A program made the position numbers and the translations under genes. The notes below the pieces were generated by a model. The model was not told where the DNA came from. It did not search any database and saw only the letters and a program-made list of their open reading frames with translations. From NCBI GenBank assembly GCA_016926575.1, contig JAFGOJ010000154.1, positions 1 to 9,509 of the forward strand: a DNA stretch of 9,509 bases, given 5' to 3'. Shown piece by piece: positions 1-8,150 of this stretch. The DNA comes from Anaerolineae bacterium (GTDB lineage Bacteria; Chloroflexota; Anaerolineae; B4-G1; DUEL01). The stretch's first letter is position 1, and each line of letters begins with the position of its first letter.

Positions 1-1023
1 GACGAAATCATCGCCATCGAAGAGGTGGGGGTGCTGGGCACGGCGCTGGCCTGCGCTTACGTCATGCCGAGCATCGTGGGAGAGGCACTGCACGCTTTCG
101 GAACCCCGGCGCAGCAGGAGCGCTGGCTGCGGCCTTTGCTCAGCGGCGAGAAAATTGGCGCCGAAGCCCTCACCGAACCCCGCGGCGGCTCCGATTTCTT
201 CGGCACCACTACCCGCGCGCGGCGCGAGGGGGCGCACTACGTGTTGCAGGGACAGAAACGCTTCATCGTCGGTGCGGCTGAGGCCAACATCTTCCTCGTC
301 TACGCACGCACCGACCCCGACGCCCCACCCCATCGTGGGATCAGCGCCTTCATCGTGGAGCGCGGGCCGGGGGTGGAGACCGAGTATCTCTACGGCCTGC
401 TGGGTACTCGCGGCGGCGGGACGGGCCGGCTGGCCTTTCACGACGCACGTGTGCCGGCCGAGAACCTGATTGGGGTCGAGAACGGTGCGGCCGACGTCTT
501 CTACCGCATGATGGTTCCCGAACGTATGACCAGCGCTGCCGGCGCGATCGGCATGGGCCGGGCTGCGCTGGAAGTTGCAGCGCGTTATTCAGACCGACGC
601 AAGGCCTTCGGCGACAAAATCCGCCGCTTCCAGGCGGTCAGTTCCAAGGTAGCCGAGTCGATCACGCTGCTCGACGCCGCACGCGGGCTGGTACACAGCG
701 CCGCCCGCTGCGTAGACGCCGGGGACGACCCGCGCCGGGCGCGGCGGCTGGTATCGGAGGCCAAAAAATTTGCCACCGACGCCGCCTGGCAGGTGGTCAA
801 CCACGCCATGCAGATCGTCGGCGGCATTGGCTACACGAACGTCTACCCTATCGAGCGGCTGCTGCGTGACACGCGCCTGATTATGATCTGGACCGGCACC
901 AACGAGGTGATGGACCTGATCATCCAACACGAGTATTACAACGAAGTGCTCGCAGCTCAGCCCGAGGTGCGCAACGTCGAGGACGATGCACCAGAAGCGG
1001 GGCGCGAGGAGGAAAAGGCCTAG
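1..1023 (+). CDS. Acyl-CoA dehydrogenase, C-terminal part (5' end outside window)
   Basis: FAD-dependent dehydrogenase that introduces the alpha-beta double bond into an acyl-CoA. It acts in the cytoplasm in fatty-acid, branched-chain or related acyl-CoA breakdown and passes electrons to ETF. The frame is open to the left edge, so 340 residues of roughly 380-400 are visible and the N-terminal helical domain is incomplete. The middle beta domain has the family signature TEPRGGSD (about nt 172-195). The C-terminal domain has RRKAFG (nt 595-612), QIVGGIGY and WTGTNEV. At the position of the usual catalytic Glu in medium-chain enzymes (the E of YEGT) this protein has Thr. A Glu in VPER (codon 520-522) sits where isovaleryl-CoA and long-chain enzymes place their base. 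The substrate cannot be named. It ends TAG, converging on the LysM gene with 4 bases between stops and no hairpin. The family call is certain; the specificity is open. Confidence 0.95.
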   Translation, partial: DEIIAIEEVGVLGTALACAYVMPSIVGEALHAFGTPAQQERWLRPLLSGEKIGAEALTEPRGGSDFFGTTTRARREGAHYVLQGQKRFIVGAAEANIFLVYARTDPDAPPHRGISAFIVERGPGVETEYLYGLLGTRGGGTGRLAFHDARVPAENLIGVENGAADVFYRMMVPERMTSAAGAIGMGRAALEVAARYSDRRKAFGDKIRRFQAVSSKVAESITLLDAARGLVHSAARCVDAGDDPRRARRLVSEAKKFATDAAWQVVNHAMQIVGGIGYTNVYPIERLLRDTRLIMIWTGTNEVMDLIIQHEYYNEVLAAQPEVRNVEDDAPEAGREEEKA

Positions 1024-1027
1024 CGAC

Positions 1028-2269
1028 TCAATCCGTCGCCTCTTCCCACCAGGCGTAGATCAACGCCTCACCGGTCCACTCGTAATATTCGACCATGAAG
1101 GTGTGATTGCCGGTGGTGACGTGTTTGATGCCGCAGAAGGCAATCCCATTGGTCACGTGCCACTCGTCGACCACCAAATCGCCATCGACCCAGAAGCGAC
1201 CACCATCGTCGAGCATCAGGCAGAAGCGGTAGTCGCCCTCTTCGAGATAGGTAGTCTTGGTCCACCGGACGGAGAAGTTATCCGGCCAGATGCCCGGTAA
1301 CGGCGCCCCACCCTCCCACTCGAACCCGATCGAGGGGTGGTTTGCCTCGGCGGCGGGAGGTTCGCGCAGGTCCGCGTTGTTGTAGTAGACGCCGTGCCAA
1401 ACACTGGACGGCGCGGGGGCCGTCGTCGCGGTCGTCGTCGGCGTGGGGGTGAGCGTCTGGGAGACGCGTTCCCACCAGAAGTGGGCGCTGGCGACCTGGG
1501 TGCGGTCGTAATACTCGACTTTCAGAGCGTGGTTGCCGGCGGCGAGCTGCCGGTCGGCGCTGAAGGTACGCAGCGAGCCATCGTGCCACTGATCGATAAT
1601 CAGCACGTTATCGACCCACACGCGCACGCCGTCGTCGACGCGGGTGTAGAAGCGGTACGTGCCACCGGAGAAGTAGAACGTGCGGGTCCAACGCACGGAG
1701 AAGGCATCCGCATCGACCCCAGACATCGGCGCGGCGGTGCCCCAATCGAAGCCGATGCCCGCGTCGTAGCGCGTGCCGCACGGGGGATCGGTGAACGTCA
1801 GGTTGTTGTAATACTGCCCGTACCAGCTACCGCCGGGCTGCGAGGGGGTTGTGGGCGAAGCAGAAGCGCCGGGAATGACCAGACGCTGGCCCACCCAGAT
1901 GTGGTTGAGGTTGTAGATCCCATTCGCGTGTGCCAGGTCCCAGACGTTGACCCCGTAGCGGATAGCAATGCCCGAGAGCGTCTCTCCGGCACGGACGACG
2001 TGGATGGAACCGGTGGTCGAAGCGCCGCCGGTAGGGATAACCAGGCGCTGGCCCACGTAGATCAGGTTGGTGTTAAGGATATTGTTGGCGCGGGCGAGGG
2101 CCCACATATCCACCCCGTAATAGCGCGCGATGCTATACAGCGTTTCGCCAGGCCGCACGGTGTGGACAACGGAGGAAGAAGAATCGGGAGCGGCGGACGT
2201 CGTCGGGGCCAACGCAACCAACATCACCATTGCCACCGCCACCCAAGCGAACACGCATCTCCTGTACAT
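1028..2269 (-). CDS. Secreted LysM-LysM-PA14-PA14 protein
   Basis: A 413-residue exported protein, probably bound to cell wall or extracellular glycans. It has a signal peptide (residues about 1-27: MYRR, a hydrophobic core to about 21, then small residues). Two LysM domains follow at about 36-79 and 89-133, each with the V(R/x)xGETLxxIA...YVGQRLVIP pattern. After a short linker comes a PA14 domain at about 148-268, a Thr/Pro linker at 273-290, and a second PA14 domain at about 290-410. Each PA14 copy has the Asp-Asp-Gly turn (212-214; 354-356), followed by WVD and a (D/E)WH, so the two are a tandem duplication. LysM binds N-acetylglucosamine polymers; PA14 often binds sugars. No catalytic domain is visible, so a binding or adhesion role is inferred. 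The ATG at 2267-2269 has a good AAAGGAG 6 bases upstream. No own promoter fits between that site and the upstream hairpin. Confidence 0.93.
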   Translation of the reverse strand: MYRRCVFAWVAVAMVMLVALAPTTSAAPDSSSSVVHTVRPGETLYSIARYYGVDMWALARANNILNTNLIYVGQRLVIPTGGASTTGSIHVVRAGETLSGIAIRYGVNVWDLAHANGIYNLNHIWVGQRLVIPGASASPTTPSQPGGSWYGQYYNNLTFTDPPCGTRYDAGIGFDWGTAAPMSGVDADAFSVRWTRTFYFSGGTYRFYTRVDDGVRVWVDNVLIIDQWHDGSLRTFSADRQLAAGNHALKVEYYDRTQVASAHFWWERVSQTLTPTPTTTATTAPAPSSVWHGVYYNNADLREPPAAEANHPSIGFEWEGGAPLPGIWPDNFSVRWTKTTYLEEGDYRFCLMLDDGGRFWVDGDLVVDEWHVTNGIAFCGIKHVTTGNHTFMVEYYEWTGEALIYAWWEEATD

Positions 2270-2275
2270 CTCCTT

Positions 2276-2282
2276 CTCCTTT
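2276..2282 (-). promoter_or_regulatory. Ribosome binding site of the LysM-PA14 gene
   Basis: On the minus strand AAAGGAG lies 6 bases before the ATG, and a second AAGGAG abuts the start codon. It fixes the start of the LysM-PA14 gene. It lies only 9 bases beyond the GC-rich hairpin, which leaves no room for a promoter between them. Confidence 0.75.
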
Positions 2283-2291
2283 CGGTGGAAC

Positions 2292-2329
2292 CCGGCCTTC
2301 CCGGCAATTCAAGCTCCCGGGAAGGCCGG
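2292..2329 (-). terminator. 13-bp GC-rich hairpin after the SCP2 gene
   Basis: Perfect inverted repeat: left arm CCGGCCTTCCCGG at 2292-2304 and right arm CCGGGAAGGCCGG at 2317-2329, with a 12-base loop. It starts 9 bases after the SCP2 stop codon in the direction of transcription. No T-tract follows on the minus strand (the next bases are GTTCCACC), so it is not a textbook intrinsic terminator. It could be a partial terminator, an mRNA 3'-end stabiliser, or an attenuator between the SCP2 and LysM-PA14 genes. The structure is certain; its function is inferred. Confidence 0.55.
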
Positions 2330-2338
2330 TTTACCAAG

Positions 2339-2659
2339 TTAGGACAATATGCTCTGCAAACGCATCGCCATCGACATATCGCCTTGGATTTTGATCTTCC
2401 CCTGCATGAACGCGCTGACGGCGTTCAATTCACCGTTGGAGAGGGCGACGAAATCCTGGGCGGACATCGACACCGACAGGTCGGGCGTGCCGACGCGGCC
2501 CTCGGCGACGTCGATCTTGCCATCGGCGATGCTCACGGTCCACGTGCCGCCGCCTTCACCGCTGATGTCGAAGAGGAACACACCGGTTATGCCTTCGATT
2601 TTCGACGGGTCGATTCCGCCGATGCGATTTAGAATGCCTTGAACGTTAAAGCCTGCCAT
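2339..2659 (-). CDS. SCP2 sterol-carrier domain protein
   Basis: A 106-residue protein consisting of one SCP2 (sterol carrier protein 2-like) domain, a small cytoplasmic lipid or acyl-CoA binding fold. What shows it: the central DGKIDVAEG strand (about 46-54), the T-PDLSVSMSAQDFVALSNG segment (about 58-76), and the family's strongest signature near the C-terminus, FMQGKIKIQGDMSMAMRL (84-101). The size matches stand-alone bacterial members. It has no signal peptide or membrane segment. The ATG at 2657-2659 is preceded by GGAGGG at a good distance. A near-consensus promoter lies immediately upstream, overlapping the stop codon of the zinc ribbon gene, so it can be transcribed apart from lepA. 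The ligand is unknown. The acyl-CoA dehydrogenase lies nearby but on the opposite strand, so a shared role in lipid metabolism is only suggestive. Confidence 0.92.
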   Translation of the reverse strand: MAGFNVQGILNRIGGIDPSKIEGITGVFLFDISGEGGGTWTVSIADGKIDVAEGRVGTPDLSVSMSAQDFVALSNGELNAVSAFMQGKIKIQGDMSMAMRLQSILS

Positions 2660-2693
2660 TTTTTCCCTCCTAAGATTGTATTAGATAGACGTC

Positions 2694-2711
2694 ACTATAC
2701 AGAAGTATAGT
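2694..2711. promoter_or_regulatory. Operator-like palindrome over the SCP2 gene -10 element
   Basis: Perfect 7-bp inverted repeat ACTATAC-AGAA-GTATAGT. It covers the whole -10 hexamer and the predicted transcription start of the SCP2 gene. A dimeric repressor bound here would block the promoter. AT-rich palindromes can arise by chance around -10 elements, so operator function is inferred from position and symmetry only. Confidence 0.4.
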
Positions 2712-2731
2712 TGAACACCTCGCATTGTCAA
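2704..2731 (-). promoter_or_regulatory. Sigma-70 type promoter of the SCP2 gene
   Basis: On the minus strand, TTGACA (2726-2731) and TATACT (2704-2709) are separated by 16 bp. The -35 matches the consensus perfectly and shares bases with the TGA stop of the upstream zinc ribbon gene (2728-2730). The predicted transcript starts near 2697 and gives a leader of about 38 bases that contains the GGAGGG site. Confidence 0.75.
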
Positions 2732-3627
2732 TCACGCAAGAGCGCAATGGATGGGTCCTTCTCGTATGCAACGAACCAATCGAGCGTTTTTTCGATCCCG
2801 TCGACGATGGAGCGGGTATCCTGGGGAAACGTGCGCGTGAAAGTGAGCAGCATCCGATACACCTCTGCGTTCGCGGCCTTGGGGTCGTGGTCGGGCATCG
2901 CGGCCTGGCGACTCATCTCCAGCACGCCGTTGAACGCGCTGCGCGTCGACGAGTCGATCACCGGGGGCGTCTTGGGCGCGCCCGGCACCCGCACCAGCGG
3001 TTGGTTGGTAAACTTGTAGCGGAAGCCCATCGCCTCGCGGATGGTCTGATCCAGCGCCCGCCGCAGCGTGAATGTGTACTCCGGGCGCAAGGCCAGCACG
3101 GGGTCCTCGGCGCGCGCAGCCAGGAGCGTCTCCATGCAGTGCATCTGCCCATCCCAGGGTTTGAGGCTGGCCCAGGCCACCTGCTCCGCGTCGAGCGGCA
3201 GCAGCTTACAGTACCCGTGCTCGATCAGGTAGACGACGGAAGCGAACAGCACCGCCGAGGCAGAGCGACGCGGCGTGCGCGGGCCGCCGAACAGATCGAC
3301 CAGCACTGTCTGCCGCTGCTCACTCTGGAAGAAAAACTCCGGCAAACTCCGCACCAGCACGCCGCTGGGAATCAAGTGCGCCCGTTCCTGGTCCGCAGCC
3401 AACTTGGCCACGCCCTCATCCAGGCGCATAAAGCGGGTCAAATCCGAGCGGTCGTGCTCCCGCAGCGGCGCGCCACACTGCGTACACGTGGGTTGCGCGT
3501 CGTCGGTGTACTGCCTGCAATTGGCGCAGATGATCATAATACGGCGATTGCACCACGGACAGTTGGAGGCAGCAACTGCAATCGGTTTACCACAATGACG
3601 ACACACCAGTTTCGGTTTCTCAGACAC
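2728..3627 (-). CDS. Double zinc ribbon protein of unknown function, coupled to lepA
   Basis: A 299-residue cytoplasmic protein. Residues 9-51 hold two tandem CxxC pairs: Cys 9, 12, 23, 26 and Cys 34, 37, 48, 51, enough to bind two zinc ions. The remaining 245 residues are mixed helical sequence with no signal peptide or membrane segment, and I do not recognise the domain. The open frame extends 46 codons further upstream, but that part lies inside lepA in another frame. GTG at 3625-3627 is preferred because GGAGGAG lies 5 bases before it, the zinc ribbon begins at once, and only 2 bases separate it from the lepA stop. Its ribosome binding site is formed by the last codons of lepA, so the two are probably translationally coupled. 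Zinc ribbons of this kind bind nucleic acid or proteins. A link to ribosome or translation work is a guess from the neighbour. Confidence 0.85.
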   Translation of the reverse strand: MSEKPKLVCRHCGKPIAVAASNCPWCNRRIMIICANCRQYTDDAQPTCTQCGAPLREHDRSDLTRFMRLDEGVAKLAADQERAHLIPSGVLVRSLPEFFFQSEQRQTVLVDLFGGPRTPRRSASAVLFASVVYLIEHGYCKLLPLDAEQVAWASLKPWDGQMHCMETLLAARAEDPVLALRPEYTFTLRRALDQTIREAMGFRYKFTNQPLVRVPGAPKTPPVIDSSTRSAFNGVLEMSRQAAMPDHDPKAANAEVYRMLLTFTRTFPQDTRSIVDGIEKTLDWFVAYEKDPSIALLRD

Positions 3628-3629
3628 CC

Positions 3630-5429
<1,800 letters not shown>

Positions 5430-5444
5430 ACGTCCTCCACCCTC

Positions 5445-5472
5445 ATTCTAGCAATGGCGCTGGGTTTGTCAA
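5445..5472 (-). promoter_or_regulatory. lepA promoter (consensus -35, extended -10)
   Basis: On the minus strand, TTGACA (5467-5472) is followed after 16 bp by TAGAAT (5445-5450), which is preceded by TG-C as an extended -10. The expected start of transcription, near 5438, is only about 9-12 bases before the GTG of lepA. The leader would then consist of little more than the Shine-Dalgarno site. Confidence 0.75.
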
Positions 5473-5516
5473 GGGCGCACCGTCAGGTATGTGGACTTTT
5501 CTTAAAAGCATATCTG

Positions 5517-5525
5517 TGCTATAGT
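5517..5525 (+). promoter_or_regulatory. pepA promoter, extended -10 type
   Basis: TG-C-TATAGT is an extended -10 element. A weak TTTTCT at 5497-5502 is the only candidate -35, at 17 bp. The predicted transcript starts near 5532 and gives a leader of about 38 bases with GGAGG at 5558-5562, 7 bases before the ATG. It is divergent from the lepA promoter, and the two do not overlap. Confidence 0.6.
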
Positions 5526-5569
5526 ACGAGATAAGCGAATCAAACAACACGACATGTGGAGGAAAGACG

Positions 5570-7063
5570 ATGGAAATAAACGCAACCTCAACCCCCATCC
5601 AGGAGCAAGACCGTGATGCCATCATCGTCGGCGTATTCAACGGCGCACAGCCCGAAGGCGCGGCGGCGGCCATCGACGCGGCGCTCGGCGGCGCGCTCGG
5701 CGACCTGATCGCCTCTGGAGACGTCAGCGGCAAGGCCAAGGAAGCCGTCGTGCTCTATCCGCGCGGGGCGATCCCGGCCCGCCGCGTGATCGCGGTGGGT
5801 TTGGGGGAGCGTGAAGACTGGAACGCCGAGGCGATGCGCCGGGCGGCTGCACAGGGCGTCAAGAAAGCGCGCGAGTTGAAGGCCGAGAGCGCTGCCATCG
5901 TTCTGCCCGACGGTACAGACGTCGAGACAGCCGCCGCGGCCATCGCCGAAGGCAGCCTGCTGGCAAGCTACTACTACCACGGGCAAAAATCGAAAGAGGC
6001 CCCCAAGCTGCTGCCCACCACCCTCGACATGGTCTTCGTCGATACGGACGCAGCACAGCGCGGCATAGCCGTCGCACAGGCCATCGCTGCCGGCGTGGCG
6101 GTGACGCGCGACCTGGTCAACCTGCCGCCCAACATCTGCGACCCCGCCCACATGGCGCGGACGGCCGAAGAGATCGCCGCAGCGGTGGGCCTGCACGTCG
6201 AGATTCTGGAGCGCAAGCAGATGGAAGCGCTGGGGATGGGCGCGCTGCTGGCCGTAGCACAAGGATCCGACGCGCCGCCGCGCTTCATCATCCTGGAGCA
6301 CAACGCCGCGCGGGCCGGCGAGTTGGAAACGGTGGTGCTGATCGGCAAGGGCGTCACCTTCGACACGGGGGGCTACAACCTCAAGCCCGGCGAGGGGATG
6401 AGCTCGATGAAGTGCGACATGGCCGGCGCAGCCGCCGTGCTCGGCGCGATGCGCGCCATCGCCGCGCTGGACGTGCCCCTGCACGTGGTCGGGTTGGCCC
6501 CCGCCTCGGACAATATGATCAACGGGCACGCCTACCGTCCGCAAGAAGTCGTCACTGCCAGCAACGGCGTCACCATCGAGGTGATCAACACCGATGCAGA
6601 GGGACGCATGCTGCTGGCCGACGCGCTGGTGTTCGCCAAGAAGTACGACCCCGCGGCCGTGGTCGACATCGCCACGCTGACGGGGGCCAAGGTCGTGGCA
6701 CTGGGCAATGTGGCGGCGGGACTCTTCAGCACCGACGATACGCTGCGGGACGCGTTGGTGGCGGCCGGCGAGGCCACCGCCGAAAGGGTGTGGCCCCTGC
6801 CGCTCTACCCCGAATACGACAAGTCCATCGAATCCGACACCGCCGACGTCAAGAACACGTCGGGCAAGCGAGACAGCGGCGTGGGTATGTCTGCCGCGTT
6901 CCTCAAGCACTTCGTGGCGTACCCCGCCTGGGCTCACGTCGACATGGCGGGCATGGCGATGGTCGACCGGCAACTCGCGCCGTCTTACGCGCCCAAGGAG
7001 GGCGCGGCGGGCTTCGGCGTGCGCCTGCTGACCGAATTCGTGCGCCGGTGGGCGGAAAAATAA
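5570..7063 (+). CDS. pepA: Leucyl aminopeptidase, M17 family
   Basis: Cytosolic two-metal aminopeptidase that removes N-terminal amino acids from peptides and completes intracellular protein turnover; usually a hexamer. It has 497 residues, the normal family length. The N-terminal M17 domain (about 1-160) is followed by the catalytic domain (about 165-490). By alignment of conserved motifs to the E. coli enzyme, the metal ligands are Lys260, Asp265, Asp283, Asp342 and Glu344, and the catalytic residues are Lys272 and Arg346. They lie in GKGVTFDTGGYNLKPG, MKCDM and the hallmark NTDAEGRMLLADAL. Nothing essential is missing. The ATG has GGAGG 7 bases upstream and an extended -10 promoter. The gene stands alone; a GC-rich hairpin separates it from the convergent cooCT. 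Some E. coli-type homologues also bind DNA, and nothing here tests that. Confidence 0.97.
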   Translation: MEINATSTPIQEQDRDAIIVGVFNGAQPEGAAAAIDAALGGALGDLIASGDVSGKAKEAVVLYPRGAIPARRVIAVGLGEREDWNAEAMRRAAAQGVKKARELKAESAAIVLPDGTDVETAAAAIAEGSLLASYYYHGQKSKEAPKLLPTTLDMVFVDTDAAQRGIAVAQAIAAGVAVTRDLVNLPPNICDPAHMARTAEEIAAAVGLHVEILERKQMEALGMGALLAVAQGSDAPPRFIILEHNAARAGELETVVLIGKGVTFDTGGYNLKPGEGMSSMKCDMAGAAAVLGAMRAIAALDVPLHVVGLAPASDNMINGHAYRPQEVVTASNGVTIEVINTDAEGRMLLADALVFAKKYDPAAVVDIATLTGAKVVALGNVAAGLFSTDDTLRDALVAAGEATAERVWPLPLYPEYDKSIESDTADVKNTSGKRDSGVGMSAAFLKHFVAYPAWAHVDMAGMAMVDRQLAPSYAPKEGAAGFGVRLLTEFVRRWAEK

Positions 7064-7078
7064 TCGTGAAGTGATGTC

Positions 7079-7107
7079 CGGGCCACGCTCAGGTCGAGCG
7101 TGGCCCG
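7079..7107. terminator. 12-bp hairpin between convergent pepA and cooT
   Basis: Perfect inverted repeat CGGGCCACGCTC (7079-7090) and GAGCGTGGCCCG (7096-7107) with a 5-base loop. It lies 15 bases after the pepA stop and 3 bases after the cooT stop, so it can serve both strands as a shared bidirectional terminator or mRNA end protector. Neither side has a T-tract. Confidence 0.65.
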
Positions 7108-7110
7108 TAC

Positions 7111-7308
7111 TCAACTCGAGGCTACCCGTTTCAGGACGATAGAGCTGTTCATCAGGTCGATGCGCTCAATGCGGGCCTGGAATACCTTGCTTTCCCCAAT
7201 CAGGGTCGTCAGTTGCAGCCCGCCTTCCGTCGGTTCGATCCAGGCCACGTCTTTCATCACCTGTTCGCGTTGTCCGTTATCCTCGATATAGACCGTCGCC
7301 AAACACAT
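7111..7308 (-). CDS. cooT: CooT-family nickel-binding protein
   Basis: A 65-residue protein that matches the CooT family in length and layout. It begins MCLATVYIEDNG, with the conserved Cys2 that binds Ni(II) in the characterised Rhodospirillum CooT. The VMKDVAWIE segment and a C-terminal beta-rich half (ERIDLMNSSIVLKR) follow. CooT helps supply nickel to the active site of carbon monoxide dehydrogenase. The start codon is ATG at 7306-7308, with a modest GGGGGC ribosome site 5 bases upstream. It follows the cooC stop by 9 bases, so the two are one operon, and this pairing strongly supports the call. No carbon monoxide dehydrogenase gene is visible in the window. Confidence 0.85.
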   Translation of the reverse strand: MCLATVYIEDNGQREQVMKDVAWIEPTEGGLQLTTLIGESKVFQARIERIDLMNSSIVLKRVASS

Positions 7309-7317
7309 CGTTGCCCC

Positions 7318-8088
7318 CTATTGCAGCCGAGCGAATATCCCCTCGACATCCGTCTCCAATGCCTCACGGCGGACCGGCCGCCCCTCCAGGCTGGCCTGGA
7401 AAATCTCCGGCTCGTAACCGACGGCTCCGATGACAGAGATGCCTGAGGTTTCCAATCTCTCTGTCAGGCTCGAGGCGAGCTCGGCAGAGCCGATTTTGTT
7501 GAGGACGGCCCACACGCGCTCGACCCCCACCTCGCCGGCGAGGGCGTTGATCGTGTGAGCCAGTTCCAGCGAGTCGAAAGACGGCTCGACCACGATGAGC
7601 ACGCTGTCTATGCTCGCCTCGACGCCGCGGCCGAAGTGTTCTATGCCGGCCTCCGTGTCGACGATGATCCGTTCGTCCGGCTGCAGCGAAATGCGCTTCA
7701 GGAACTCGCGGCTCAGCACGCCCATCGGGCAGGCGCACCCCTCGAGCGACTGAAGGATTTTGCCGACGCTGACCATGCGGATGCCGTCGTTTTCGACAAC
7801 GTAGCCGCCGGGCAGGTCCGCCACGCTGAACGCGTCCCGTGCCAACAGGCTTTCCGGGGAAGCGGATTCGCCGGAGAAGGTGGGGAAGACCTGCTTCTTG
7901 CCGCCAACCAGGTCCAGCAGGGGTTGCGGGCGCCGGTCGAAGCCGAGGACGCGATAGAGGCCGGGGTTGGACTCGTCGGAGTCGACGACCAACACCCGCG
8001 TGCCACGGTCGTGCAGAGTACGCGCCAAGAGAGCGACGAGGGTACTTTTCCCGCTGCCGCCTTTTCCACACACTGCGATCTTTTTCAT
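7318..8088 (-). CDS. cooC: CooC-type nickel-insertion ATPase (CODH maturation)
   Basis: Cytoplasmic SIMIBI/MinD-like ATPase, 256 residues, that drives nickel insertion into carbon monoxide dehydrogenase or acetyl-CoA synthase. A deviant Walker A, GKGGSGKS (8-15), starts right after the N-terminus. Next come VVDSDESNPGL (34-44), a CxC pair (Cys118, Cys120 in GCACPMG), the switch segment DTEAGIEHFGRG (144-155) and NK (197-198). In characterised CooC the CxC binds nickel at the dimer interface. A longer frame opens at TTG 8104-8106, but that extension contains AGGAG (8095-8099), which sits 6 bases before ATG 8086-8088, so the ATG is the start. It has its own promoter and is followed by cooT. AcsF is a close relative that sequence alone does not exclude. 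Confidence 0.9.
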   Translation of the reverse strand: MKKIAVCGKGGSGKSTLVALLARTLHDRGTRVLVVDSDESNPGLYRVLGFDRRPQPLLDLVGGKKQVFPTFSGESASPESLLARDAFSVADLPGGYVVENDGIRMVSVGKILQSLEGCACPMGVLSREFLKRISLQPDERIIVDTEAGIEHFGRGVEASIDSVLIVVEPSFDSLELAHTINALAGEVGVERVWAVLNKIGSAELASSLTERLETSGISVIGAVGYEPEIFQASLEGRPVRREALETDVEGIFARLQ

Positions 8089-8094
8089 GCCACG

Positions 8095-8099
8095 CTCCT
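8095..8099 (-). promoter_or_regulatory. Ribosome binding site that fixes the cooC start
   Basis: AGGAG on the minus strand, 6 bases before ATG 8086-8088. It lies inside the alternative TTG extension and therefore argues against that longer form. Confidence 0.75.
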
Positions 8100-8118
8100 G
8101 TATCAATAATCTGGGGAT

Positions 8119-8147
8119 AGTTTACCACCCTATATGCCAATAGTCAA
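8119..8147 (-). promoter_or_regulatory. Promoter of cooCT
   Basis: On the minus strand, TTGACT (8142-8147) and TAAACT (8119-8124) are separated by 17 bp. Each hexamer is one or two bases from the consensus. The predicted start near 8112 gives a leader of about 24 bases before the cooC ATG. No separate operator is visible. Confidence 0.65.
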
Positions 8148-8150
8148 TAG

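Noticed and set aside
1337..2632. 431-codon plus-strand frame across the LysM and SCP2 genes
   Set aside because: It runs antisense through two clear genes and their intergenic hairpin, and is Arg/Gly-rich without domains.
5588..7114. 508-codon open frame on the minus strand opposite pepA
   Set aside because: It is the antisense shadow of a certain, fully conserved aminopeptidase in GC-rich DNA. The translation is His/Arg/Gly-rich low-complexity sequence with no known motif.
8089..8106. TTG start giving cooC six extra residues
   Set aside because: The extension contains the Shine-Dalgarno site of the ATG at 8086-8088, and CooC proteins begin directly with the MKKIAVxGKGG strand.
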